Below are positions 8,560 to 17,404 of a DNA stretch of 64,000 bases, one piece after another. The stretch comes from Adhaeribacter swui. GTDB lineage: Bacteria; Bacteroidota; Bacteroidia; Cytophagales; Hymenobacteraceae. Positions within the stretch are counted from its first letter, which is position 1. Every line of letters starts with the position of its first letter. Made by a program: the position numbers and the translations under genes. The notes under the pieces were generated by a model. The model searched no databases, was not told where the DNA came from, and saw nothing but the letters and a program-made list of their open reading frames with translations. The stretch covers positions 5,214,585 to 5,278,584 of the forward strand of contig NZ_CP055156.1 in the NCBI RefSeq assembly GCF_014217805.1. Direction: 5' to 3'.

Positions 8560-9213
8560 ATGCACACAGATACCTACCGGCACAAAGGAATGCGCAAAGT
8601 TCTGGTAAAACTCCTGAGAGAAAAAGGAATAAAAGACGAACGGGTTTTGCAAGCCATTGCCACCGTGCCCCGGCATTTTTTTTTCGAAAAAATGTTTCTG
8701 GAACATGCCTACCAGGATAAGGCTTTCCCCATTGGCGAAGGCCAAACCATTTCGCAGCCTTATACTGTAGCTTACCAAACCGAGTTGCTGGAATTACAGC
8801 CCACCGACAAAGTTCTGGAAATTGGTACCGGATCAGGTTACCAGTGTTGCATTTTGCTGGAAATTACTCCGCAAGTGTACACCATCGAGTACAACGAAGT
8901 ATTATTCCGGAAAGCGCTACACTATTTTAGGCTGCATCATTTAAACCCACATACTTACTGCGGCGATGGTTCGGAGGGTTTGCCCGAAGAAGCGCCTTTT
9001 GATAAAATATTAGTGACGGCGGGCGCGCCGGTAATTCCAAAAAGTTTAATTGGTCAGTTAAAAGTTGGCGGAGCCTTGGTAATACCGGTAGGCGACGAAC
9101 AAAGCCAGAAAATGGTGCGCGTGGTGCGCGAAACAGAAGACGAATTTACCCGCGAAGTTTTCGCTGATTTTAAATTTGTACCCCTGCTGGGCAAATCGGG
9201 CTGGAATAAGTAA
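8560..9213 (+). CDS. pcm: Protein-L-isoaspartate O-methyltransferase
   Basis: 217-residue cytosolic repair enzyme that methylates isoaspartyl residues in damaged proteins, using S-adenosylmethionine. Family marks are VLQAIATVPRHFFF, the substrate loop GEGQTISQPYTVAYQTELL, the SAM-binding motif VLEIGTGSGYQCCIL (residues ~87-101), and the late ILVTAGAPVIPKSL. Length is normal. The start ATG HTDTYRHKGMRKVL is typical of Bacteroidota homologues. The gene is followed by a 7-bp tandem repeat and then a thioesterase gene on the same strand. Confidence 0.95.
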   Translation: MHTDTYRHKGMRKVLVKLLREKGIKDERVLQAIATVPRHFFFEKMFLEHAYQDKAFPIGEGQTISQPYTVAYQTELLELQPTDKVLEIGTGSGYQCCILLEITPQVYTIEYNEVLFRKALHYFRLHHLNPHTYCGDGSEGLPEEAPFDKILVTAGAPVIPKSLIGQLKVGGALVIPVGDEQSQKMVRVVRETEDEFTREVFADFKFVPLLGKSGWNK

Positions 9214-9240
9214 GGTTGGAGAGTTATGAGTTTTAAACCA

Positions 9241-9275
9241 TAACTGGTAACTGGTAACTGGTAATTGTTAACTGG
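9241..9275. repeat. Heptamer tandem repeat (TAACTGG units)
   Basis: Five consecutive 7-bp units: TAACTGG three times, the variant TAATTGT, then TAACTGG. It lies 27 bases after the pcm stop and just before the promoter box of the next gene. Confidence 0.9.
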
Positions 9276-9292
9276 TGAAAGGTAAATTTCGG

Positions 9293-9300
9293 TATCTTTG
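9293..9300 (+). promoter_or_regulatory. Bacteroidota -7 promoter box (TATCTTTG)
   Basis: Exact TAnnTTTG match, 17 bases before the ATG of the thioesterase gene, implying a very short leader. It makes the thioesterase gene independent of pcm. Confidence 0.5.
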
Positions 9301-9317
9301 CGGAATAAATTAGATGT

Positions 9318-9857
9318 ATGGGCATCCGGAAACACAAAAGCGTTAAAGAATCATTTACCACCATGACCGAATTAGTATTGCCGAACGATACTAATACCCT
9401 GAACAATTTAATGGGCGGTCGGCTCATGCATTGGCTCGATATCGTTTCGGCAATTACGGCACAGAAACACTCTAACCGCATTGTAGTAACGGCTTCGGTA
9501 GATAATATTTCATTTAAACAAGGCATTAAACTGGGCAACGTTATTACCATGGAAGCCCAGGTAACGCGCGCTTTTAACACATCCATGGAAGTGCACGTAA
9601 ACGTGTGGGCCGAAGATATTCCGTCAGGGACTAAAATGAAAAGCAACGAAGCTTTTTTAACTTTTGTGGCCTTAGATCAAGATGGGAAACCGGTAGATGT
9701 ACCGGAAGCAATCCCCGAAACCGACGAAGAAAATAGTTTATACGAAGGCGCTTTGCGGCGCCGGCAACTGCGCCTGGTACTTGCGGGCCGCATGAAACCG
9801 CACGAAGCCAAAGAATTAAAATCTATCTTTAATTTAGAAGAACAACTACCGGAATAA
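9318..9857 (+). CDS. Acyl-CoA thioesterase (hotdog fold, BFIT/ACOT type)
   Basis: 179-residue single hotdog-fold thioesterase, predicted to hydrolyse acyl-CoA to free acid and CoA in the cytosol. The family signature is clear: TMTELVLPNDTNTLNNLMGG, then RLMHWLDIVSAITAQKH with the helix residues following the catalytic Asn/Asp region, then VVTASVDNISFKQGIKLG and VTRAFNTSMEVHVNV. A C-terminal extension (~125-179) contains ARRRQLRLVL-like basic sequence (LRRRQLRLVLAGRMKP). The start at 9318 keeps the conserved K-(S)VKESFTTMTEL lead; an internal ATG at 9363 would remove it. Length is normal for the bacterial one-domain type. Confidence 0.9.
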   Translation: MGIRKHKSVKESFTTMTELVLPNDTNTLNNLMGGRLMHWLDIVSAITAQKHSNRIVVTASVDNISFKQGIKLGNVITMEAQVTRAFNTSMEVHVNVWAEDIPSGTKMKSNEAFLTFVALDQDGKPVDVPEAIPETDEENSLYEGALRRRQLRLVLAGRMKPHEAKELKSIFNLEEQLPE

Positions 9858-9904
9858 ACGTACTGGCCACAGTATTTTGTTCTGGAATTTTAAAATTTTA
9901 AAAA

Positions 9905-10468
9905 ATGACAAGCCACGCGGAGGATTTAGCATTTTTTCAGCAGCTCTATACTGAGCCTTTATTTATTATACCGGAGCCATCCGAGATAGTTGCGCCGGCA
10001 CCCGCTGCGGCTGTAGTTCCGCAGGAAACTATTAGTCCGGAAGAAATAGACCGTTGGGGCAGCACGCAGCCGGTTAAAAAATACCCCCTTGTGGGCGAAA
10101 ACAAGAAAGGTTTAGTGATACTGGTATCTTTGCCGGAGCAGGCATTTTCTGCTTTGCCCAAAAATGAGTTTTTAATTAAAATACTGGGTGCTATCCGGTA
10201 TACGCCGCAGGATGTGGGCTACGTAAACGCGCAACAAACCAAGTCCGTGAACATTCACGATCTCAGCAAAGAAGTAACCCTGAACCACTTGCTGGTTTTT
10301 GGCAAAAATATTCTGGATATGACCGAAGATTCACGGGTTAGTTATTACAAACCCGCTAGTATTGGGCGTACTCCCTTATTAATTGCTGAAGATCTAGCTG
10401 CTATTGAGTTAGATGTAAATAAGAAAAAGCAGTTATGGGGTGCACTGCAATCCATGTTTTTAAAGTAA
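9905..10468 (+). CDS. Unrecognised cytosolic protein; possible divergent DNA polymerase III psi (HolD-like) subunit
   Basis: 187-residue soluble protein with no signal peptide. Residues ~25-50 form a low-complexity Pro/Ala-rich linker (EIVAPAPAAAVVPQE). After it comes a compact alpha/beta domain: KKGLVILVSLPE, FLIKILGAIRYTPQDVGYVNA, LNHLLVFGKNIL, TPLLIAEDLAAIELD, and KKQLWGALQSMFL at the very end. The order (short strand, helix with L..IL.A...TP.DV..V, strand, then L..D...K..LW..L..F) resembles what I remember of E. coli HolD, which ends in a similar LW helix. It also resembles the uracil-DNA-glycosylase-like Rossmann fold that HolD shares. The similarity is weak and by eye, so the function is an inference. 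The gene lies 47 bases after the thioesterase gene and ends at a bidirectional terminator. Confidence 0.6.
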   Translation: MTSHAEDLAFFQQLYTEPLFIIPEPSEIVAPAPAAAVVPQETISPEEIDRWGSTQPVKKYPLVGENKKGLVILVSLPEQAFSALPKNEFLIKILGAIRYTPQDVGYVNAQQTKSVNIHDLSKEVTLNHLLVFGKNILDMTEDSRVSYYKPASIGRTPLLIAEDLAAIELDVNKKKQLWGALQSMFLK

Positions 10469-10493
10469 ACAGCTAATAAATGCCAAACTATAG

Positions 10494-10534
10494 AAACAAC
10501 AAAGGCCTTCTTTAAAAGAAGGCCTTTGTTGTTT
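10494..10534. terminator. Bidirectional terminator, 20-bp palindrome
   Basis: Arms 10494-10513 and 10515-10534 are perfectly complementary around one base. The GC core GGCCTTC is flanked by A and T runs on both sides. It lies between convergent genes and can serve both. Confidence 0.9.
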
Positions 10535-10561
10535 GGGCAAATTTTTAAAATTTAAAATTTC

Positions 10562-11686
10562 TTAATTCAGTAATTCAGCTACTTTGGCTTCCAGTTCCGG
10601 GCCACGTAAGTTACGGGCGATAATTTTACCTTCCCGATCGAGCAACACGGTTTGCGGAATGGCTTGAATGTTATACAACTGCGCGGCAGCACTTTCCCAG
10701 CCTTTTAAATCTGAAACGTGGGGCCAGGTAAGCTGGTCTTTTTGAATGGCGCCTAACCATTTTTCCCGGGAGTTATCCAGCGATACACCAAAAATCTCAA
10801 ATCCTTTGGCTTTGTACTTATTGTACATACGAACCACATTAGGGTTTTCTTGCCGGCAAGGGCCGCACCACGATGCCCAAAAATCGATTAACACATATTT
10901 CCCTTTTAAAGAAGATAAGGAAAGTGGTTTACCATCAGGGCTGGGCAACGTAATATCGGGGGCGGCTTTACCAATGGCTAAAGTTTTTAGCGGTTCCAGT
11001 TTACTAACTAAAGCCTTGGTGTACTGCGACTCGGGTAAATTTTTGTTGAAAACCGTAGCCATGCTATCGGCAAAAGCCAGGTCAGTTTCCGGGTTAAGTA
11101 AATTTAAAGTAGCAAAAGCCGCTACGGCCGTTTTGCCATGCTCCCGGATAAAACTTTTTATTATAGCCCCGTTGCTTTTTTGCATAGCCATGTATGCTTC
11201 CTGAATCACTTTTACCGAATCTTCGTTGTTCGATTCGGTAGCTTTGGTAAAGCGTTGCTGCAACTGCATAGCGCCCGTCTGCATTTTATCCAGCTTGTCG
11301 GTGAGTTGTTTAAACAATTGCGCTTCTTCCGAACCTTTAATGGCGTAGGTCTTCCGCATGTCTTTAGCATCGGCCTCTACCTGAATTTCTTTATTGTCCA
11401 GCATGAGCAAAATCATGTTCTGGTCGGTTAAAGAAATGCGGTAAACCGTAGGTTCGGTCACTTTACCCTCAAAAGTAAAAGAACCATCGTTTAACACCGT
11501 AGCGGTATCTTTAAAAACAAATTGCTGCGCCCCCAATTCGCTTAAATATACCTTGCCCGAACTTTGGTTATTTAGTTTGCCGTAAATTTTATAGCTGCCA
11601 CTATCCACCCCATTTTTAGAACCCACTTTATTACAAGCGGCCAAAAGGGTAAGGGGTAAGGCCAAAGCTAATATTACTTTTTTCAT
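10562..11686 (-). CDS. TlpA-like thiol-disulfide oxidoreductase lipoprotein with DUF4369 domain
   Basis: 374-residue lipoprotein with lipobox LLAAC (Cys18). Residues ~32-125 form the DUF4369 beta-sandwich (YKIYGKLNNQSSGKVYLSEL), a helical linker follows (~125-235), and a thioredoxin fold with active site WCGPC (Cys274, Cys277) and a cis-Pro region (AIPQTVLLD) ends the protein. These Bacteroidota proteins sit on a membrane facing the periplasm and act in reducing disulfides, for example in cytochrome c maturation. The specific partner here is unknown. The gene follows gatB by 80 bases on the same strand, separated by a TTTTAAAA-rich spacer, so it probably has its own promoter. Confidence 0.92.
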   Translation of the reverse strand: MKKVILALALPLTLLAACNKVGSKNGVDSGSYKIYGKLNNQSSGKVYLSELGAQQFVFKDTATVLNDGSFTFEGKVTEPTVYRISLTDQNMILLMLDNKEIQVEADAKDMRKTYAIKGSEEAQLFKQLTDKLDKMQTGAMQLQQRFTKATESNNEDSVKVIQEAYMAMQKSNGAIIKSFIREHGKTAVAAFATLNLLNPETDLAFADSMATVFNKNLPESQYTKALVSKLEPLKTLAIGKAAPDITLPSPDGKPLSLSSLKGKYVLIDFWASWCGPCRQENPNVVRMYNKYKAKGFEIFGVSLDNSREKWLGAIQKDQLTWPHVSDLKGWESAAAQLYNIQAIPQTVLLDREGKIIARNLRGPELEAKVAELLN

Positions 11687-11766
11687 GATTAATTTTTAAA
11701 ATTTTACCATTGCTGGCTGTTCAACCTTATAACCCGAATCATACCAAAATTCTAGGGAAAAGGCAA

Positions 11767-13224
11767 CTACAACTTGGCCAGACTTTCCTGGAGTAATTTG
11801 TTTACTGCTTTCGGATCGGCTTTGCCTTTGGTTAACTTCATAATTTCGCCCATAAACATACCTACCAAAGCGGTTTTACCAGCCTTGTATTCAGCTACTT
11901 TTTTCGGGTTACCCGCCAGCACTTGATCGATAAATTCCTGTAACTGTCCGTCATTCGATTCTTGAATCAGGTTTAACTCTTCTGCAATGGATAACGCTGA
12001 TTTAGAAGGATTTTGTATGAGCTCCGGGAAAATACTGCGGTTAGCGGCCGTATGGTTTACTTTACCGGCATCTACCAGCGCGATAAGTTCGGCCACCTGC
12101 TGCGGCTGCAACGGAAACTCACTGATGTGCAAAGCCAGTTCGTTGATGTAGGATTTTACGGGCCCCATCATCCAGTTCGAAGCTGCTTTGTAATTGGTGG
12201 TATGCTGGCAAAGCGCATCAAAGTACAAGGCAATTTCTTTTTGGTCGGTTAGCACGTTGGCATCGTATTCCGGTAATTTATATTCCTGCGTAAACCGCTC
12301 ATATAGTTCGTGCGGCAAGCTCGGCATTTCGGCTTTGATTTTTTCCAGCATTTCTTCCGATACAATAACCGGGGTTAAATCCGGCTCCGGAAAATACCGG
12401 TAGTCGTTCATGGTTTCTTTGGAACGCTGGCCGCTGGTGGTGCCGGTTACGGCATCAAAACCCCGGGTTTCCGATTCAATAACTTCGCCGCGCTCCAGCA
12501 TTTCAATCTGGCGATCTATTTCGTGCTCAATGGCGCGTTGCACATTCCGGAAAGAGTTCATGTTCTTTACCTCTACCTTGGTACCAAACTGCTTGGCTCC
12601 TTTCAGCATTACCGATACGTTGGCATCGCAGCGCAGCGATCCTTCTTCCATGTTGCCATCGCAGATATCCAGGTAGCGCACCAGTTTTTTTATTTCGGTA
12701 AGGTAATTATACGCTTCTTCGGAAGTATGAATATCCGGCTCCGATACAATCTCGATTAACGGCACGCCCGCCCGGTTTAAGTCAATCAACGATTCGGTTT
12801 CGCCGGCCAGGTGCATGGATTTTCCCGCATCTTCTTCCATGTGAATCCGGGTAATACCCACGCGCTTCTCCCCTTGGCTCGTTTGTACTAAAACAAACCC
12901 TTCACGGCAAATCGGGGTTTTATCCTGGGTTATCTGGTAACCCTTCGGAAGATCGGGATAAAAATAATTTTTTCGGGCAAAAATATTCTGGCGGGTAATC
13001 TGGCAATTAGTCGCTAAACCCATTTTAATGGCATAATCTACCGCTTTGGCATTGGCCCGCGGCAAGGTACCCGGGTGCCCCAAAGTAATTACGCTGATGT
13101 TGGTGTTGGGCATGGTGCCGTATTCCGTAAAATCAGATGCAAACATTTTACTTTCCGTTAGCAACTGCGCGTGTACCTCTAAACCGATAATGGGCTGGTA
13201 TTTGTCTCGGATATTTTCTTCCAT
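11767..13224 (-). CDS. gatB: Aspartyl/glutamyl-tRNA(Asn/Gln) amidotransferase subunit B
   Basis: 485-residue GatB, the kinase/transamidation subunit of GatCAB, which converts Glu-tRNA(Gln) or Asp-tRNA(Asn) to the correct aminoacyl-tRNA. The N-terminal cradle domain has IIGLEVHAQL, the signature LPDLPKGYQITQ, GITRIHMEEDAGKS and DLNRAGVPLIEIVSEPD. The C-terminal YqeY-like helical domain (residues ~345-485) ends in KLLQESLAKL. Length is normal. gatA and gatC are not in the window, so the complex is encoded at separate loci. It lies downstream of alaS on the same strand with a 102-base gap. Confidence 0.97.
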   Translation of the reverse strand: MEENIRDKYQPIIGLEVHAQLLTESKMFASDFTEYGTMPNTNISVITLGHPGTLPRANAKAVDYAIKMGLATNCQITRQNIFARKNYFYPDLPKGYQITQDKTPICREGFVLVQTSQGEKRVGITRIHMEEDAGKSMHLAGETESLIDLNRAGVPLIEIVSEPDIHTSEEAYNYLTEIKKLVRYLDICDGNMEEGSLRCDANVSVMLKGAKQFGTKVEVKNMNSFRNVQRAIEHEIDRQIEMLERGEVIESETRGFDAVTGTTSGQRSKETMNDYRYFPEPDLTPVIVSEEMLEKIKAEMPSLPHELYERFTQEYKLPEYDANVLTDQKEIALYFDALCQHTTNYKAASNWMMGPVKSYINELALHISEFPLQPQQVAELIALVDAGKVNHTAANRSIFPELIQNPSKSALSIAEELNLIQESNDGQLQEFIDQVLAGNPKKVAEYKAGKTALVGMFMGEIMKLTKGKADPKAVNKLLQESLAKL

Positions 13225-13326
13225 TTTATTTTAGACTCTAGTAGCTGGATACTAGATGCTCGATTATGATTTTTAAAATTTTATTAAAAGCGACCTTTTT
13301 CTAAATACTAATTTAATGTTAGGCTT

Positions 13327-15969
13327 TTACTTCTGCAACTCCGCTTGCAGCAGGGCAATAGCTTTTGCCGGAATGGCGTTTAATCCAGCGACCTCTTTGC
13401 CGCCGGCCGTGGCATAGAAAGGTTGGCCACCGCCGCCCCCTTTTATTTCTTTGGCCAACTCTTTTACCAGATTTACCGCGTTCAGTTTACGATCGGCTAC
13501 CAGGTTATCCGACAGCATCACCGCCAATTGGGGTTTGTTATCGATTTCGGCAGCCAGCACCAGAATTAAATTTTCCGGCATAGAATTACGCGCATCGAAA
13601 GCTAATTTTTTTAAATAATCCGAAGAACTCACTTCTACTTTTTCGGCAATTACTTTTACGCCGTTTATTTCCTGGGCTTTAGTAAGCAAAGAATCTTTTA
13701 AAACGGTAAGTTGCTTGAGTTCAAATTGTTCTAGTTGTTTTCTTAAAGTAACGTTTTCAGTAACTAGCTTCTCGATGGCTGTTGCTAAATTATGCTGGGT
13801 TCCCAGAACTTCTTTCACTGCATCCAGTTGGGCAAGTTGCTCGTTGATGTAATCCTGGGCGTAACCAGCCGTATAAGCTTCAATGCGGCGCACGCCAGCC
13901 GCTACCGAACTCTCCGAAACAACTTTTAATAAGCCAATTTCGCCGGTATTAGGTACGTGGGTACCGCCACACAGCTCCACCGAATAATCTTTATCAAAAG
14001 TAATTACCCGCACAAACTCGCCGTACTTTTCGCCGAACAAAGCCGTAGCACCCAGTTGTTTCGCTTCGGCAATTGGTACGTTGCGTTTTTCGTCTAAAGC
14101 AATGCCTTGGCGAATATGCTGATTCACGATAGATTCTATGTCGCGCAACTGATCGTCGGTAACTTTAGTAAAGTGTGAAAAGTCGAAACGCAGTAGTTTT
14201 TCGTTTACCAAAGAACCTTTTTGCGCCACGTGGCTGCCCAGCACCTCGCGCAAAGCCGCGTGTAGCAAGTGGGTAGCTGAGTGGTTTTTCTGAATTAACC
14301 GGCGTCGTTCTTCGTCGATGCGTGCCACTAAAGGCGCTTCCAGATCCAGGGGTAATTCAGTAGTAATATGAATAATTAAGTCGTTTTCTTTTTTAGTATC
14401 CAGCACTTTTACCTTGCTCAAATCCGATTCCAGAAAACCGCTATCGCCTACCTGGCCGCCGCTCTCGGCGTAAAAAGGCGTGCGGTCCAGTACCAGTTGG
14501 TACTCGGTTTTATTCTTGGTTTTTACCTGGCGGTATTTCACCAAACGGGCTTCGGTAGAAGTAGCATCGTAGCCGATAAACTCGGTGGGTACATCTTCGC
14601 CCACGAAAATCCAATCGCCTTGTTCGGTAGCGGCAGCGTTGCGGGAACGGGTTTTCTGCGCCAGCATTTCGGTTTCAAAGCCCGCTTCGTCGATGGTAAA
14701 TCCTTTTTCTTTCGCAATTAAAGCCGTTAAATCTGCCGGGAAGCCAAAGGTATCGTATAATTCAAAGGCGGTTTTGCCATCGATGGTATTTCCGTTTGCT
14801 TGAATGGTTTCGTTTAAAGCATCTAAGCGCTTCAACCCATTTTCCAAGGTCCGCAGAAAAGCCAGTTCTTCTTCTTCAATTACGCGCTGCACAAAGGCTT
14901 GCTGGGCTTTTAACTCCGGAAATACGTTGGCAAACTGATCGGCCAATACCGGCACCATTTGGTACAGGAACGGTTTTTTAAAATTTAAAAAAGTAAAGGC
15001 ATACCGCACCGCCCGGCGCAAAATGCGGCGGATTACGTAACCGGCTTTGTTGTTAGAAGGCAACTGTCCATCAGCAATGGCAAACGCAATGGCCCGGATG
15101 TGGTCGGATAATACCCGGATGGCAATATCGGTTTTCTCGTTGTCGCCGTATTTTACGCCGGCTTGTTCGGCCACAAACTGAATCATGGGCTGGAACACAT
15201 CGGTATCGTAGTTGGATTGTTTGCCCTGTATAGCCATGCACAACCGCTCGAAGCCCATGCCGGTATCTACGTGCTGCGCAGGCAGTTTCACCAGCGAACC
15301 ATCGGCCAGGCGGTTAAACTCCATGAACACGTTATTCCAGATTTCTACTACCTGCGGGTGATCGTTGTTTACGAGATCTTTACCGGGTTTCTGGGTTACT
15401 TCTTCTTCGGAGCGTAAGTCAATGTGAATTTCGGAACACGGACCGCAGGGGCCGGTATCGCCCATTTCCCAGAAGTTGTCTTTTTTAGAGCCAAACAATA
15501 TCCGCTCCTCACCGCCTAAAATTTTCTTCCAGATTTTAAAAGCTTCGCTGTCTTCGGGTAAGCCGTCTTTTTCGTCGCCGCCGAAAACGCTCACGTACAT
15601 CCGTTCTTTAGGTAGGTTATAAACTTCGGTGAGCAGTTCCCAGGCCCAGTTTAAAGCATCTTTTTTAAAATAATCGCCGAACGACCAGTTGCCCAGCATC
15701 TCGAACATGGTATGGTGGTAGGTATCGTAACCTACTTCTTCCAGGTCGTTGTGTTTGCCCGAAACGCGCAGGCATTTCTGGGTATTGGCTACCCGCGGCC
15801 ACGGCGATGGTTTATTGCCTAGAAAGTAATCTTTAAACTGGTTCATGCCGGCATTGGTGAACATGAGCGTAGGATCATCTTTCACCACTATTGGTGCCGA
15901 TGAAACAATGTGATGGTTTTTAGAAGCAAAAAAATCAAGAAACTTTTGTCTGATCTCCGAAGAATTCAT
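13327..15969 (-). CDS. alaS: Alanyl-tRNA synthetase
   Basis: 880-residue class II alanyl-tRNA synthetase, full length. The N-terminal catalytic core begins MNSSEIRQKFLDFF and contains TNAGMNQFKDYFLG, DTYHHTMFEMLGNWSFGDYF and the motif-3 region VDTGMGFERL. The editing domain carries the zinc/catalytic residues in NHSATHLLHAALREVLG and VELCGGTHVPNTGEIG. The C-terminal DHHA1-like domain has the glycine-rich KGGGGGQPFYATAGG near the end. No deviations from the family are visible. It is the first gene of a leftward run with gatB and a TlpA-like gene. Confidence 0.97.
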   Translation of the reverse strand: MNSSEIRQKFLDFFASKNHHIVSSAPIVVKDDPTLMFTNAGMNQFKDYFLGNKPSPWPRVANTQKCLRVSGKHNDLEEVGYDTYHHTMFEMLGNWSFGDYFKKDALNWAWELLTEVYNLPKERMYVSVFGGDEKDGLPEDSEAFKIWKKILGGEERILFGSKKDNFWEMGDTGPCGPCSEIHIDLRSEEEVTQKPGKDLVNNDHPQVVEIWNNVFMEFNRLADGSLVKLPAQHVDTGMGFERLCMAIQGKQSNYDTDVFQPMIQFVAEQAGVKYGDNEKTDIAIRVLSDHIRAIAFAIADGQLPSNNKAGYVIRRILRRAVRYAFTFLNFKKPFLYQMVPVLADQFANVFPELKAQQAFVQRVIEEEELAFLRTLENGLKRLDALNETIQANGNTIDGKTAFELYDTFGFPADLTALIAKEKGFTIDEAGFETEMLAQKTRSRNAAATEQGDWIFVGEDVPTEFIGYDATSTEARLVKYRQVKTKNKTEYQLVLDRTPFYAESGGQVGDSGFLESDLSKVKVLDTKKENDLIIHITTELPLDLEAPLVARIDEERRRLIQKNHSATHLLHAALREVLGSHVAQKGSLVNEKLLRFDFSHFTKVTDDQLRDIESIVNQHIRQGIALDEKRNVPIAEAKQLGATALFGEKYGEFVRVITFDKDYSVELCGGTHVPNTGEIGLLKVVSESSVAAGVRRIEAYTAGYAQDYINEQLAQLDAVKEVLGTQHNLATAIEKLVTENVTLRKQLEQFELKQLTVLKDSLLTKAQEINGVKVIAEKVEVSSSDYLKKLAFDARNSMPENLILVLAAEIDNKPQLAVMLSDNLVADRKLNAVNLVKELAKEIKGGGGGQPFYATAGGKEVAGLNAIPAKAIALLQAELQK

Positions 15970-16253
15970 TTATATTCTTTAAGTCTTAATTCAAGGTTAA
16001 GGTTTGATCCGATTGTTTATCAGGAAAAAATAATTCAAATTCGCCTTCAGGAACGTTACCGGCCAAAATCCGTAAATAGGCATTTGGGCAAAAGTAATGT
16101 TTTTTAAAATTATTCGGTAACCTTATTCTTATTTTATACCCGTAAGGGCTTTAATGGCTTATTTTTAAAAATAAACTGAAAAGTAAAACAGCGTATACAG
16201 TTTTAGGCCATAGAAGCAAAGCGAGGGTACCCGGTAATAAATAAAAGATTGTT

Positions 16254-16592
16254 ATGCCTTTTAAGGAAAAAGAAATAGAAAAACAATATTACAGCATTGG
16301 CGAAGTAGCGGCCATGTTTCAGGTAGCGCCTTCGCTGATTCGCTTTTGGGAATCGGAATTTGAAGTTTTAAAACCCAAGAAAAGTAAAAAAGGAAACCGG
16401 CTGTTCTCTAAAGCAGATATTGAAAACTTACGGATGGTGTACCATTTGGTAAAAGAACGCGGTTATACCATACAAGGCGCGCGCGAAGTGTTAAAGCACC
16501 GTGCCGTACAAACAAAAGATAAAGTAGAGATTATAAAATCGCTGGAGAAAATCCGGGAGTTTCTGGTGAATATGAAAAGTGAACTGGGGTAA
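16254..16592 (+). CDS. MerR-family transcriptional regulator
   Basis: 112-residue DNA-binding protein with an N-terminal MerR winged helix-turn-helix (residues ~10-80: YYSIGEVAAMFQVAPSLIRF, GNRLFSKADIENLRMVYHLV). A short dimerising helix follows (ILKSL-like VEIIKSLEKIREFLVNMK, ~92-109). There is no effector domain and no metal-binding cysteines, so it belongs to the short one-domain class common in Bacteroidota, where the protein probably acts without a ligand. Targets are unknown. It is a monocistron; the 284 bases upstream, shared divergently with alaS, show TTTTAAAA motifs but no clear TAnnTTTG box. Confidence 0.9.
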   Translation: MPFKEKEIEKQYYSIGEVAAMFQVAPSLIRFWESEFEVLKPKKSKKGNRLFSKADIENLRMVYHLVKERGYTIQGAREVLKHRAVQTKDKVEIIKSLEKIREFLVNMKSELG

Positions 16593-16724
16593 TCCAATAG
16601 CACCTTCCGGAGTTAGAGGTGAGGTGTATCGCCTGCAACGGGGTAGTTACAACAGCTTACATTACGAATTTTAAAATTTTTGATTCGGGATAAACCTCAA
16701 AAATAAAAAAACTAGCACACTAAA

Positions 16725-16746
16725 AAGGCCACCTTCCGGTGGCCTT
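16725..16746 (-). terminator. Hairpin terminator of the 65-residue membrane protein gene
   Basis: AAGGCCACC pairs with GGTGGCCTT around TTCC; a run of five T follows on the minus strand. It lies 17 bases past the stop of the small leftward gene. Confidence 0.85.
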
Positions 16747-16762
16747 GGTTTTACGAGTCAGA

Positions 16763-16960
16763 TTATTTTTGGCGGCCCAGAATAACACCATACGCAATTA
16801 ATCCGGCGGCTCCGGCAAAAGCCAGGTATTGTTTGTTCCGGGTCGATAGCGACCGGTATATATCTAAACCAAATTTACTGGGGTTCCTGAATGCCTCCAT
16901 CAAATTGTTCGGGTTCGATAGGAGCTCTTTCACGTCAAACTGTTTTTGTGCGTTTTCCAT
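16763..16960 (-). CDS. Small single-span membrane protein, unknown function
   Basis: 65-residue protein with a soluble N-terminal part (MENAQKQFDVKELLSNPNNL, then RNPSKFGLDIYRSLSTRNK) and a single hydrophobic C-terminal segment (YLAFAGAAGLIAYGVILG, residues ~45-62), followed by RQK. This looks like a tail-anchored or single-pass inner-membrane protein. I chose the ATG at 16960; an in-frame ATG at 16972 would add MIKT. I do not recognise the family by name. A dedicated terminator supports it being a real gene. Confidence 0.65.
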   Translation of the reverse strand: MENAQKQFDVKELLSNPNNLMEAFRNPSKFGLDIYRSLSTRNKQYLAFAGAAGLIAYGVILGRQK

Positions 16961-17103
16961 AGTTTTAATCATATAAGAATCAGGTTCTGCTTACGTTAAA
17001 ACAAGTAGTGCGTTATATTCCAGGCTCAAAAAAGCGGTTTATTTATAGATTTACCTTCTAATTTCCGTTTAGTATAAACTTCTAACTTTAGCTTTTTAAT
17101 GCT

Positions 17104-17404
17104 TGCTATGCAACAGATAACCTCAGCCAAGTGCAAAATCTGACGCTAAACTGTTCTGTTGTTCAGCGAGTTTTTAGCGTCTTGATTTTCGTTGGTTCTG
17201 GGGGTAGGGGCTTCTTACTTTGTGTCAAGACAAAAAGAACAGAACCTGAGCAATAAAACAACTTCAAGCAGCAAATACAACTAAATCAGCAGCTATGCGT
17301 ACGAGAATCTATTACTCAAATAGCAAGTCACGGAAGTAAATCCGCGCCATAGTTTTGCTAGCATTCGTTGAAAGCAAGTCACCGAAGTAAATCCGCATCA
17401 TAGT
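17104..17404 (+). repeat. Dispersed structured repeat, copy B
   Basis: Copy of the repeat also near 1.0, 34.3 and 62.1 kb, in the same orientation as the 62.1 kb copy. It holds the hairpin GACGCTAAA (17142-17150) with TTTAGCGTC (17173-17181), the motif TCAAGACAAAAAGAACA (17225-17241), AGCAGCTATGCG (17288-17299) and a terminal box GAAGTAAATCCGCGCCATAG. The terminal box is locally duplicated: 17323-17353 is repeated at 17374-17404, and a poorer third copy follows at about 17417-17437. The repeat fills most of the 16973-17572 gene-free stretch; the rest is AT-rich leader. Confidence 0.85.

Noticed and set aside
15910-16107. 65-codon rightward frame across the alaS start
   Set aside because: It is mostly antisense to alaS, and the remainder is spacer with no family pattern.
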